A stretch of 12,559 nt of DNA from positions 1 to 12,559 of the forward strand of contig JBDLRH010000056.1 in assembly GCA_039800165.1 (NCBI GenBank), in the 5' to 3' direction. The stretch is from JBDLRH01 sp039800165 (GTDB lineage Bacteria > Pseudomonadota > Gammaproteobacteria > Burkholderiales > Burkholderiaceae_C). The position numbers and the translations under genes are program-made. Positions 6,451 to 12,559 of this stretch are shown one piece after another; the first letter of the stretch is position 1; every line of letters starts with the position of its first letter. Under the pieces are notes generated by a model, which was given only the letters and a program-made list of their open reading frames with translations, searched no databases and had not been told where the DNA came from.

Positions 6451-6783
6451 CTTCTTCTTCGCCTTCTTGGGCGGCTCGTCGTCCTCGACGATCTCTTCGC
6501 CCTTGGCCGTCGCCGGCTTGATGGCCGCCGGCACCATGCCCTCGAGCTTGTTCTCGCGCATGTAGCCATCCATCTCTTTCCAGCCCGCATAGACCGCCGC
6601 GCGCGGCGCCTTGGGGTTGAGCAGGTAGCAGTCCTCGATGCCGCGCAGCGCATGCCGGCAGGCGCTGCCGGTGGCCTTGGCATCGGCCTCGTTCATCTGG
6701 TCGCCGCTCAGGCCCGGAATCTCGCAGCCGGCCAGCAGCGCGAGCAGCGGCAGGGCGAGCGCAATGCGGACGGTCGGGTGCAT
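6439..6783 (-). CDS. Small predicted lipoprotein of unknown function
   Basis: Predicted 114-residue lipoprotein: a short basic N-terminus (MHPTVR), a Leu/Ala-rich hydrophobic core and the lipobox LAGC with Cys20, then Glu and Ile. The mature part has two more cysteines in an ACRHALRGIEDCYLLNPKAP segment (possible disulfide) and a conserved-looking AGWKEMDGYM stretch, then an acidic patch and a Lys-rich end (PPKKAKKKSAS). I recall similar uncharacterised proteins in Comamonadaceae but cannot name a domain. The ATG at 6783 is chosen over upstream in-frame codons (the frame opens at 6912, inside the terminator hairpin) because it gives a proper signal peptide. The ribosome binding site is weak. 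It ends within the last codons of rlmD on the opposite strand. Confidence 0.8.
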   Translation of the reverse strand: MHPTVRIALALPLLALLAGCEIPGLSGDQMNEADAKATGSACRHALRGIEDCYLLNPKAPRAAVYAGWKEMDGYMRENKLEGMVPAAIKPATAKGEEIVEDDEPPKKAKKKSAS

Positions 6784-6883
6784 GTCCGGTTGTCGGCAGG
6801 CCGCAGCGGGTCTTGAGGCGTCCAGCGCCCGTAGGGCGCACTGCCGCCAGGCCCTGCCACACCGGCGGGCGGGTGATCCATGG

Positions 6884-6909
6884 AAAAAGGGCTCCGAAGA
6901 GCCCTTTTT
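6884..6909 (-). terminator. Strong intrinsic terminator with UUCG tetraloop
   Basis: AAAAAGGGCTC (6884-6894) and GAGCCCTTTTT (6899-6909) form a perfect 11-bp stem around a four-base loop. On the minus strand the RNA reads GGGCUC-UUCG-GAGCCC-UUUUU, a very stable C(UUCG)G tetraloop followed by a U-tract. It lies 43 bases beyond the stop of the BI-1/YccA-like gene and should end its transcript. By symmetry it could also stop plus-strand read-through from rlmD, with a less stable loop. Confidence 0.93.
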
Positions 6910-6951
6910 CATCGCGCCGCGTTGCGGCGGCGTCAGGTGCGCGGTGCAGCG

Positions 6952-7638
6952 TCAGTCGTTGCTGCTGCTCAGGCCCAGCAGCGCCAGCAGGCTCTGGAAC
7001 ACGTTGAAGATGTTCATGTACAGGGCCAGCGTGGCGCTGATGTAGTTGGTCTCGCCACCGTCGATGATCTGCTTGACGTCGTACAGCATGTAGGCGCTGA
7101 AGATGCCGATGGCCAGCATGCTGATCGCCATCATGCCGGCAGTCGAGCCGACGAACACGTTGATGATGGCGCCGACCATCAGCACCATCGCGCCGACGAA
7201 CAGCCACTTGCCCATGCCCGACAGGTCACGCTTGATGACCGTGGCCAGGCTGGCCATCACCAGGAACACGCCGGCGGTGCCGCCAAAGGCGGTCATGATC
7301 AGGCTGGTGCCGTCCTTCATGCCCAGCACCACCGCGATCAGGCGCGAGAGCATCAGGCCCATGAAGAAGGTGAAGCCCAGCAGCACGCCCACGCCTGCGG
7401 CCGAGTGCTTGGTCTTCTCGATGGCGTACATGAAGCCGAACGCGCCGGCCAGGAAGACGATGAGGCCGACCCCGCCGCTCAGGCCGCGGGTGATGCCGGT
7501 GGCCACACCGAGCCAGGCGCCCAGCACCGTGGGCAGCATGCTCAGGGCCAGAAGCCAGTAGGTGTTGCGCAAGACGCGGTTGCGCTGCTGCGCCGACGCG
7601 GCGTAGCCGTAGTCAAGGGTCTGCATCTGCTCGCTCAT
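6952..7638 (-). CDS. Bax inhibitor-1/YccA family membrane protein
   Basis: Inner-membrane protein of 228 residues from the BI-1/TMBIM family. Hydrophobicity shows seven likely membrane segments at roughly 26-44, 55-73, 80-97, 111-131, 144-162, 168-186 and 203-222. The conserved C-terminal block is present as YDVKQIIDGGE (186-196) and ALYMNIFNVFQSLLALLG (205-222), with the Asp of the di-aspartyl pH-sensor region at 187. E. coli relatives are YccA, which modulates FtsH, and YbhL; calcium or proton leak activity is known for some family members. Which role applies here is unknown. The ATG at 7638 has an excellent AAGGAG seven bases upstream and a promoter at 7681-7710. The unit is monocistronic, ending at the terminator at 6884-6909. 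Confidence 0.94.
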   Translation of the reverse strand: MSEQMQTLDYGYAASAQQRNRVLRNTYWLLALSMLPTVLGAWLGVATGITRGLSGGVGLIVFLAGAFGFMYAIEKTKHSAAGVGVLLGFTFFMGLMLSRLIAVVLGMKDGTSLIMTAFGGTAGVFLVMASLATVIKRDLSGMGKWLFVGAMVLMVGAIINVFVGSTAGMMAISMLAIGIFSAYMLYDVKQIIDGGETNYISATLALYMNIFNVFQSLLALLGLSSSND

Positions 7639-7680
7639 GTGGTGACTCCTTCGGTGGCCGCGACTGCTGCGGCAGGCCGA

Positions 7681-7710
7681 ATTCTAGAAGCGATGCCGGC
7701 CCTGTCACAA
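7681..7710 (-). promoter_or_regulatory. Sigma-70-like promoter of the BI-1/YccA gene
   Basis: On the minus strand TTGTGA (7705-7710) and TAGAAT (7681-7686) are separated by 18 bp. Transcription would start near 7675, giving a leader of about 37 bases ahead of the strong AAGGAG ribosome binding site. Confidence 0.5.
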
Positions 7711-7818
7711 GAGCGACGCACACCCTACTTTTCGTGTGGGTTTGCCAGCGGGCCGCCGGTTGCCGGGTGGGTCGGGGCGACGCGCCGGGGAAGGTATGCT
7801 GCGCGGCTTTGGCCATCC

Positions 7819-7838
7819 GGCGGCGGCGCGACGCCGCC
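7819..7838 (+). promoter_or_regulatory. GC hairpin upstream of the GlcG/HbpS gene
   Basis: GGCGGCG (7819-7825) and CGCCGCC (7832-7838) can form a 7-bp stem with a 6-base loop, about 60 bases before the ATG at 7899. A TATGCT at 7795-7800 may be a -10 box without a good -35 partner; in that case the hairpin lies in the 5' untranslated region. Function unknown; a chance structure is possible at this GC content. Confidence 0.25.
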
Positions 7839-7898
7839 AGCGCCGAAAACACGTTCCAAGCCACATCACCCACCAAACCATTGCCAGGAAACCCCGCC

Positions 7899-8306
7899 AT
7901 GAAGAACAAGTCCATGCTCGAAGCCGCCGACGTGAAAGCCATCCTTGCCGCCGCCGAGGCCGAGGCCCAGCGCAACCAGTGGGCGGTGAGCATTGCCGTC
8001 GTCGATGACGGCGGCCATCTGCTCGGGCTGCTGCGCCTGGATGGTGCTGCGCCGCTGTCGGCCCACATCGCCCCGGCCAAGGCCCACACCAGCGCGATGG
8101 GCCGCCGCGAGAGCAAGCTCTACGAAGACATGATCAACGGTGGCCGCTACTCGTTCCTGAGCGCACCGGAGGTGCGTGGCCTGCTCGAAGGCGGCGTGCC
8201 CATCGTCAAGGACGGGCAGGTGATCGGCGCCGTGGGCGTGAGCGGCGTGAAGTCGACCGAAGACGCACAGATCGCGAAAGCCGGCATCGCTGCGATCGGG
8301 CTGTAA
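7899..8306 (+). CDS. GlcG/HbpS family (DUF336) protein
   Basis: Small protein of 135 residues of the GlcG/HbpS family, related to the GlcG product of glycolate operons and to the heme-binding HbpS. Typical features are VSIAVVDDGGHLLGLLRLDGA (from about residue 30), an Ala/Lys-rich helix (APAKAHTSAMGR), GGVPIVKDGQVIGAVGVSG and the terminal ED-QIAKAG motif. No signal peptide is visible, so this copy is probably cytosolic. No glycolate genes are nearby. Heme binding cannot be concluded from sequence alone. The ATG at 7899 has AGGAAA about nine bases upstream; the frame extends further 5' but without homology. It stands alone, divergent from the BI-1/YccA gene and convergent with ppsR. Confidence 0.88.
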   Translation: MKNKSMLEAADVKAILAAAEAEAQRNQWAVSIAVVDDGGHLLGLLRLDGAAPLSAHIAPAKAHTSAMGRRESKLYEDMINGGRYSFLSAPEVRGLLEGGVPIVKDGQVIGAVGVSGVKSTEDAQIAKAGIAAIGL

Positions 8307-8354
8307 GCGCACACGCCGCGGTGCGCGCGGCAGCGCTTGGCGCGGCGCCCCGCG
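8307..8354. terminator. Possible hairpin terminators between convergent GlcG-like gene and ppsR
   Basis: The 57-bp gap holds GCGCAC/GTGCGC (8307-8312 and 8321-8326) starting right after the GlcG-like stop, and CGCGG/CCGCG (8341-8345 and 8350-8354, 4-base loop) just after the ppsR stop. Neither has a T-run on either strand, so any termination is likely weak or Rho-dependent. Confidence 0.3.
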
Positions 8355-8363
8355 TGCCCGGTA

Positions 8364-9185
8364 TCAGTAGACCAGCCGCTCCGGGCGGATCTCCTGCAGG
8401 ATGGTGGTGGCGATTTCCTCGATGCTCTTGGTGGTGGTCGACAGCCACCGGATGCCGGACCGCCGCATCATCGCCTCGGCCTCGCGCACCTCCATGCGGC
8501 AGTTGTCCAGGCTCGCGTAGCGCGAGTTGGGCCGCCGCTCGTTGCGGATCTCGCTCAGCCGCTCGGGCTGGATCGTCAGCCCGAAGATCTTCTTGCGGTG
8601 CGGCACCAGCGCGGGCGGCAGCTGCTGGCGCTCGAAGTCTTCCGGGATCAGCGGGTAGTTGGCCGCCTTCAGGCCGTGCTGCATCGCCAGGTACAGCGAG
8701 GTCGGCGTCTTGCCGCTGCGGCTTACCCCCACCAGGATCACATCGGCTTCTTCGAGGTCGCGGTTGCTCTGGCCGTCGTCGTGCGCCAGGCTGAAGTTGA
8801 TCGCCTCGATCCGGTCGTGGTATTCCTTGCTCTTGCTCACGTCGGAGAAGCGTCCGATGCGGTGGTTGGACTTGACGCCGAGCTCCACCTCCAGCGGATT
8901 GACGAAGGTGGCGAACATGTCCATCAACATGCCACGGCAGCCGCTGCGGATGACCTCCAGCACCTCGCCGTTGACCAGCGTGGTGAAGACGATCGGGCGG
9001 GCGCCCTCGGTCTCGGCGGCCAGGTTGATCTGCCGCACCACCTGGTGGGCCTTGTCCACGCTGTCGATGAAGGGCAGGCGCACATGGCGCAGCGTCATCT
9101 CGAACTGCGCCAGGATGGCGTTGCCGAAGGTCTCTGCGGTGATGCCGGTGCCGTCGGAGATGAAGAACACGGTGCGTGGGGTCAT
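8364..9185 (-). CDS. ppsR: PEP synthase regulatory protein (bifunctional kinase/pyrophosphorylase)
   Basis: DUF299-family enzyme that inactivates PEP synthase by ADP-dependent phosphorylation of a Thr next to its catalytic His and reactivates it by Pi-dependent pyrophosphorylysis. It has 273 residues, the normal length. Signatures are the N-terminal TVFFISDGTGITAETFG block (5-21) and the Walker-A-like loop GVSRSGKT (153-160), followed by PTSLYLA. The ATG at 9185 fits the family N-terminus; the frame is open far upstream but that part is antisense to ppsA. No Shine-Dalgarno sequence is visible. It is divergent from its target ppsA with 196 bp between starts, so both can be co-regulated while the protein product adjusts PpsA activity. 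Confidence 0.96.
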   Translation of the reverse strand: MTPRTVFFISDGTGITAETFGNAILAQFEMTLRHVRLPFIDSVDKAHQVVRQINLAAETEGARPIVFTTLVNGEVLEVIRSGCRGMLMDMFATFVNPLEVELGVKSNHRIGRFSDVSKSKEYHDRIEAINFSLAHDDGQSNRDLEEADVILVGVSRSGKTPTSLYLAMQHGLKAANYPLIPEDFERQQLPPALVPHRKKIFGLTIQPERLSEIRNERRPNSRYASLDNCRMEVREAEAMMRRSGIRWLSTTTKSIEEIATTILQEIRPERLVY

Positions 9186-9381
9186 GGCGGATTGGGGGCG
9201 CGGCGTGTGACAGGGCCAGCCGCCATGATGCCATCGACCCCTACAATAGCAGGGACATTCCCCCTCGCTGACCCATGCCGCGCTGCCCCTTCCAACAACG
9301 ACATCGCAGCCGCGTCGCACCTGTCGGGTGCAGCGGGCGCCGCCGCAGCGGCCCACCGGTTTCAACTTCCGGAGCTCTCCC
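9186..9381 (+). promoter_or_regulatory. ppsR-ppsA intergenic region with candidate ppsA promoter and long leader
   Basis: A -10-like TACAAT lies at 9242-9247 in a CCTACAATNNCAG context nearly identical to that before surE. Used as a promoter, it gives ppsA a leader of about 125-130 bases, unlike the leaderless arrangement elsewhere. The leader can form GCACC/GGTGC (9317-9321 and 9327-9331). It also contains an ATG at 9275 opening a 52-codon Arg-rich frame that ends at 9433, inside ppsA. A GCCAT direct repeat (9222-9226, 9230-9234) sits upstream of the -10 box. GGAG at 9371-9374 is the ppsA ribosome binding site. Confidence 0.4.
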
Positions 9382-11778
9382 ATGTCTTCCCTGTTCAGCC
9401 CGACCGCCCTGGTCGTACCGTTTGAAAAACTGAGGATGACCGACGTCGAGGCGGTCGGCGGCAAGAACGCCAGCCTCGGCGAAATGATCTCGCAATTGCC
9501 GCAGGGCGTTCGCGTGCCCACCGGCTTTGCGACCACGGCGCACGCCTTCCGCCAGTTCCTCAAGCACAACGCGCTCAATGCCCGCATCGCTGCGCGGCTG
9601 CAGTCGCTGGACACCGAGGACGTGCGTGCACTGGCTGCAGCCGGTGCCGAGATCCGCGGCTGGCTCGAGGCCCAGCCCTTTCCCGCCGACCTCGAGCAAG
9701 CCATCCGCGACGCCTTTGCCACACTGAGTGCGGGCAACGCCGCCGCGTCCTTTGCGGTGCGCTCATCCGCCACCGCAGAAGACCTGCCGGATGCATCGTT
9801 TGCCGGCCAGCAGGAGACCTTCCTCAACGTGGTGGGCATCGAGTCGGTGCTGCACAAGGTCAAGGAGGTGTTTGCCAGCCTCTACAACGACCGCGCGATC
9901 AGCTACCGGGTGCACAAGGGCTTTGCGCATGCCGACGTGGCGCTGTCCGCAGGCATCCAGCGCATGGTGCGCTCCGACCTGGGCGCCGCCGGCGTGATGT
10001 TCACCATCGACACCGAGTCGGGCTTCGAAGAGGTGGTGTTCATCACCTCAAGCTATGGCCTGGGCGAGACGGTGGTGCAGGGCGCGGTGAACCCGGACGA
10101 GTTCTATGTCCACAAGCCGATGCTGCGCGCGGGCCGCAAGGCGGTGATCCGCCGCACGCTGGGCTCCAAGCTGATCCAGATGGTGTTTGCCAGCGACGCC
10201 GAGAAGGCCGCCAGCGGCAAGCTGGTCAAGACGGTGGATGTGAGCACCGAGCAGCGCAACCGCTATTCGCTCACCGACGCCGACGTGGAGCAGCTGGCGC
10301 ACTACGCGCTGGTGATCGAGCAGCACTACGGCCGGCCGATGGACATCGAGTGGGGCAAGGACGGCAGCGACGGCCAGCTCTACATCCTGCAGGCGCGCCC
10401 CGAGACGGTGAAGAGCCAGCAACAGGGGAAGGCCGAACTGCGCTACAAGCTCAAAGGGCGCGGTGCGGTGCTGGCTGAGGGCCGTGCGATCGGCCAGAAG
10501 ATCGGCACCGGCCCGGTGCGGCTGGTGTCGGGCATCGCCGAGATGGATCGGGTGCAGGCCGGCGACATCCTGGTGACCGACATGACCGACCCGAACTGGG
10601 AGCCGGTGATGAAGCGCGCCAGCGCCATTGTCACCAACCGCGGCGGGCGCACCTGCCATGCGGCGATCATCGCGCGCGAGCTGGGCATCCCGGCGGTGGT
10701 GGGCTGTGGTGACGCCACCGAGCGGCTGAAAGACGGCACGCTGGTCACCGTGTCGTGCGCCGAGGGCGACACCGGCTTCATCTACGACGGCCTGCTGGAG
10801 ACCGAAGTCACCGAGGTCGCGCGCGGCGAGATGCCGAAGGTCGCCACCAAGATCATGATGAACGTGGGCAACCCGCAGCTGGCCTTTGACTTCGCGCAGC
10901 TGCCCAACGACGGCGTGGGCCTGGCGCGGCTCGAGTTCATCATCAACAACAACATCGGGGTGCATCCCAAGGCCATCCTCGACTATCCGAATGTGGATGC
11001 CGACCTGAAGAAGGCGGTGGAATCGGTGGCACGCGGCCATGCCTCGCCGCGGGCGTTCTATGTGGACAAGGTGGCCGAGGGCGTGGCCACGATTGCGGCG
11101 GCCTTCTGGCCCAAGCCGGTGATCGTGCGGCTGAGCGACTTCAAGAGCAACGAGTACCGCAAGCTGATTGGCGGCAGCCGCTACGAGCCCGAGGAAGAAA
11201 ACCCGATGCTGGGTTTTCGCGGCGCCGCGCGCTACCTGAGCGCCGACTTCGGCGAGGCCTTTGCGATGGAGTGCGAGGCGCTGCGTCGGGTGCGTGAAGA
11301 CATGGGCCTCGTCAACGTGCAGGTGATGGTGCCCTTCGTGCGCACGCTGGCGCAGGCCGAGCGGGTGACCGCGCTGCTGGCGCGCCATGGCCTCAAGCGC
11401 GGCGAGCGCGACCTCAAGCTCGTGATGATGTGCGAGGTGCCAAGCAACGCCATCCTGGCCACCGAGTTCCTGCAGTACTTCGACGGCTTCTCGATCGGCT
11501 CGAACGACCTCACGCAGCTCACCCTGGGGCTGGACCGCGACTCGGGCATGGAGCTGCTGGCGGCTGACTTCGACGAGCGCGACCCGGCGGTGAAGGCGAT
11601 GCTGTCGCGTGCCATCGAGGCCTGCAAGGCGCAGGGCAAGTACGTCGGCATCTGCGGCCAGGGCCCGAGCGATCACGCCGACTTCGCGCACTGGCTGATG
11701 GAGCAGGGCATCGCGTCGATCTCGCTCAACCCCGACAGCGTGATCGACACCTGGAAGCGGCTGGCCCAGGGCGGATGA
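9382..11778 (+). CDS. ppsA: Phosphoenolpyruvate synthase (pyruvate, water dikinase)
   Basis: Converts pyruvate, ATP and water to PEP, AMP and phosphate, the first committed step of gluconeogenesis from pyruvate; cytosolic. Length is 798 residues, against 792 in E. coli. The N-terminal ATP-binding domain contains VRSSATAEDLPDASFAGQQE from about 126. The swivelling phosphohistidine domain has GGRTCHAAI with catalytic H426 and T424, the residue PpsR would phosphorylate. The C-terminal PEP/pyruvate TIM barrel has SIGSNDLTQLTLG (704-716) and the catalytic C758 in ICGQGPSDH. The ATG at 9382 is preceded by GGAG at seven bases; the 18 upstream in-frame codons lack homology. Its stop overlaps the start of the downstream symporter (ATGA), indicating an operon. 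Confidence 0.97.
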   Translation: MSSLFSPTALVVPFEKLRMTDVEAVGGKNASLGEMISQLPQGVRVPTGFATTAHAFRQFLKHNALNARIAARLQSLDTEDVRALAAAGAEIRGWLEAQPFPADLEQAIRDAFATLSAGNAAASFAVRSSATAEDLPDASFAGQQETFLNVVGIESVLHKVKEVFASLYNDRAISYRVHKGFAHADVALSAGIQRMVRSDLGAAGVMFTIDTESGFEEVVFITSSYGLGETVVQGAVNPDEFYVHKPMLRAGRKAVIRRTLGSKLIQMVFASDAEKAASGKLVKTVDVSTEQRNRYSLTDADVEQLAHYALVIEQHYGRPMDIEWGKDGSDGQLYILQARPETVKSQQQGKAELRYKLKGRGAVLAEGRAIGQKIGTGPVRLVSGIAEMDRVQAGDILVTDMTDPNWEPVMKRASAIVTNRGGRTCHAAIIARELGIPAVVGCGDATERLKDGTLVTVSCAEGDTGFIYDGLLETEVTEVARGEMPKVATKIMMNVGNPQLAFDFAQLPNDGVGLARLEFIINNNIGVHPKAILDYPNVDADLKKAVESVARGHASPRAFYVDKVAEGVATIAAAFWPKPVIVRLSDFKSNEYRKLIGGSRYEPEEENPMLGFRGAARYLSADFGEAFAMECEALRRVREDMGLVNVQVMVPFVRTLAQAERVTALLARHGLKRGERDLKLVMMCEVPSNAILATEFLQYFDGFSIGSNDLTQLTLGLDRDSGMELLAADFDERDPAVKAMLSRAIEACKAQGKYVGICGQGPSDHADFAHWLMEQGIASISLNPDSVIDTWKRLAQGG

Positions 11779-12559
11779 CGAGCCCGGCCGATCCCTACGC
11801 CCTGTACCAGCGTCGCCTGCACCTGTGGCTGGCGCTGTATGTTGCCGCCGTCGCGGGCTTTGTCGCGCTGATGGCCTGGGCCGAACAGGCCGGCCTGTCG
11901 CGCCGCTGGGTGGGCCCGGCCTTCCTGCTTGCATCGGTGCTGGCCTACGCCTGCATCGGCATCTACTGCCGCACCACCGACCCCGAGGAATACTACGTCG
12001 CCGGCCGGCGCGTGCCGCCGATGTACAACGGCATGGCAACCGCGGCCGACTGGATGAGCGCCGCCTCGTTCATCAGCCTGTCCGGTGGCCTGTACCTGCA
12101 CGGCTATGGCGGCACCGGCGCCCAGCCCGGCGGGCTGGCCTATGTGATGGGCTGGACCGGCGGCTTTGTGCTGGTGGCGCTGCTGGTGGGGCCGTACCTG
12201 CGGCGGCATCGCCTGTACACGCTGCCCGACTACTTTGCGCTGCGCTATGGCGGACGCTGGCCACGCCTGATTGCGGCGCTGGCGGTGGTGCTGTGCTCGT
12301 TCACCTATCTGGTGGCGCAGATCTATGGCGTAGGGCTGATCGGCTCGCGCCTGACCGGCGTGCAGTTCGAGGTGGCGGTGCTGTTCGGCCTGGGCGGCGT
12401 GCTGCTGTGCTCGTTCCTGGGGGGCATGCGCGCCATCACCTGGACGCAGGTCTCGCAGTACGTGATCCTGGTGCTGGCCTTCCTGGTGCCGGTGTCGTGG
12501 CTCGCTTACAAGCAGATGGGCAACCCGCTGGCGCCCCTGGTGTACGGCCAGCAGATGGA
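11775..12559 (+). CDS. Sodium:solute symporter, VC_2705-like subfamily (partial, 3' end outside window)
   Basis: First 261 residues of an SSS-family transporter that runs off the right edge. Such proteins couple sodium or proton influx to uptake of small solutes; the ActP relatives move acetate and similar carboxylates. Hydrophobic segments are seen at about 16-35, 46-65, 122-140, 165-187, 198-215 and 227-245. Family motifs include EEYYVAGRRVPPMYNG (71-86), ADWMSAASFISLSGG (91-105) and LYTLPDYFALRYG (147-159). The ATG overlaps the ppsA stop by four bases, so translation is probably coupled. I do not see the small DUF4212 partner subunit that accompanies some VC_2705 transporters; here ppsA occupies the upstream position. 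The substrate is not determined; the pairing with PEP synthase suggests a gluconeogenic organic acid. Confidence 0.9.
   Translation, partial: MTSPADPYALYQRRLHLWLALYVAAVAGFVALMAWAEQAGLSRRWVGPAFLLASVLAYACIGIYCRTTDPEEYYVAGRRVPPMYNGMATAADWMSAASFISLSGGLYLHGYGGTGAQPGGLAYVMGWTGGFVLVALLVGPYLRRHRLYTLPDYFALRYGGRWPRLIAALAVVLCSFTYLVAQIYGVGLIGSRLTGVQFEVAVLFGLGGVLLCSFLGGMRAITWTQVSQYVILVLAFLVPVSWLAYKQMGNPLAPLVYGQQM

Noticed and set aside
4171..8328. Two intergenic hairpins with the same GCGCAC/GTGCGCGC arms (4171-4190 and 8307-8328)
   Set aside because: Short GC-only arms recur by chance at this base composition, loops differ, and the contexts are unrelated.
10048..12039. A 663-codon minus-strand frame antisense to ppsA and the symporter
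   Set aside because: His/Arg/Gln-rich shadow composition, no ribosome binding site or domain; ppsA has complete catalytic motifs on the other strand.
1..12559. CRISPR arrays, tRNA or rRNA genes, transposases, phage or defence genes
   Set aside because: No regularly spaced direct repeats, no recognisable structural RNA sequence and no mobile-element protein signatures were seen on either strand.

Overview
This window is GC-rich chromosomal DNA, almost certainly from a betaproteobacterium of the order Burkholderiales (Comamonadaceae/Sphaerotilaceae type). The evidence is the gene content and protein wording (surE-pcm-nlpD, a PF10108-type exonuclease next to rlmD, divergent ppsR/ppsA, a VC_2705-type symporter), plus the high GC and strong C/G third-position bias. 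Family placement is inference from remembered relatives; no search was run.

Layout. 1-397 has no convincing gene but holds a nested inverted-repeat structure (223-374). A quinone oxidoreductase-like MDR enzyme (398-1372, minus) is divergent from a plus-strand run: surE (1440-2231), pcm (2228-3088), nlpD (3144-4142), a PolB-type 3'-5' exonuclease (4191-4988) and rlmD (5068-6450). A small lipoprotein of unknown function (6439-6783, minus) ends inside the last codons of rlmD. A bidirectional-looking intrinsic terminator (6884-6909) separates it from a seven-helix Bax inhibitor-1/YccA-like membrane protein (6952-7638, minus). A GlcG/HbpS-family protein (7899-8306, plus) follows and is convergent with ppsR (8364-9185, minus). 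ppsR is divergent from ppsA (9382-11778, plus). The start of a sodium:solute symporter (11775 to the window edge) overlaps the ppsA stop by four bases.

How the genes work together. SurE, Pcm and NlpD form the stress-survival and cell-division cluster that in many beta- and gammaproteobacteria is followed by rpoS. Here rpoS is absent and only 48 bp separate nlpD from the exonuclease gene. ppsR and ppsA form a regulator/target pair: the PpsR kinase/pyrophosphorylase switches PEP synthase, the entry to gluconeogenesis from pyruvate. The symporter coupled to ppsA probably imports a small carboxylate that feeds the same route.

The most interesting signals are regulatory. A perfect 9-bp inverted repeat is built into overlapping divergent promoters between the oxidoreductase and surE. 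Three genes (surE, exonuclease, rlmD) have a TACAAT-like -10 box 6-10 bases before the ATG and no Shine-Dalgarno, which suggests leaderless mRNAs. NlpD lacks nearly all LytM zinc ligands, including a usually retained Asp. I see no clearly new multi-gene defence or metabolic system; most of the window is conserved housekeeping DNA.
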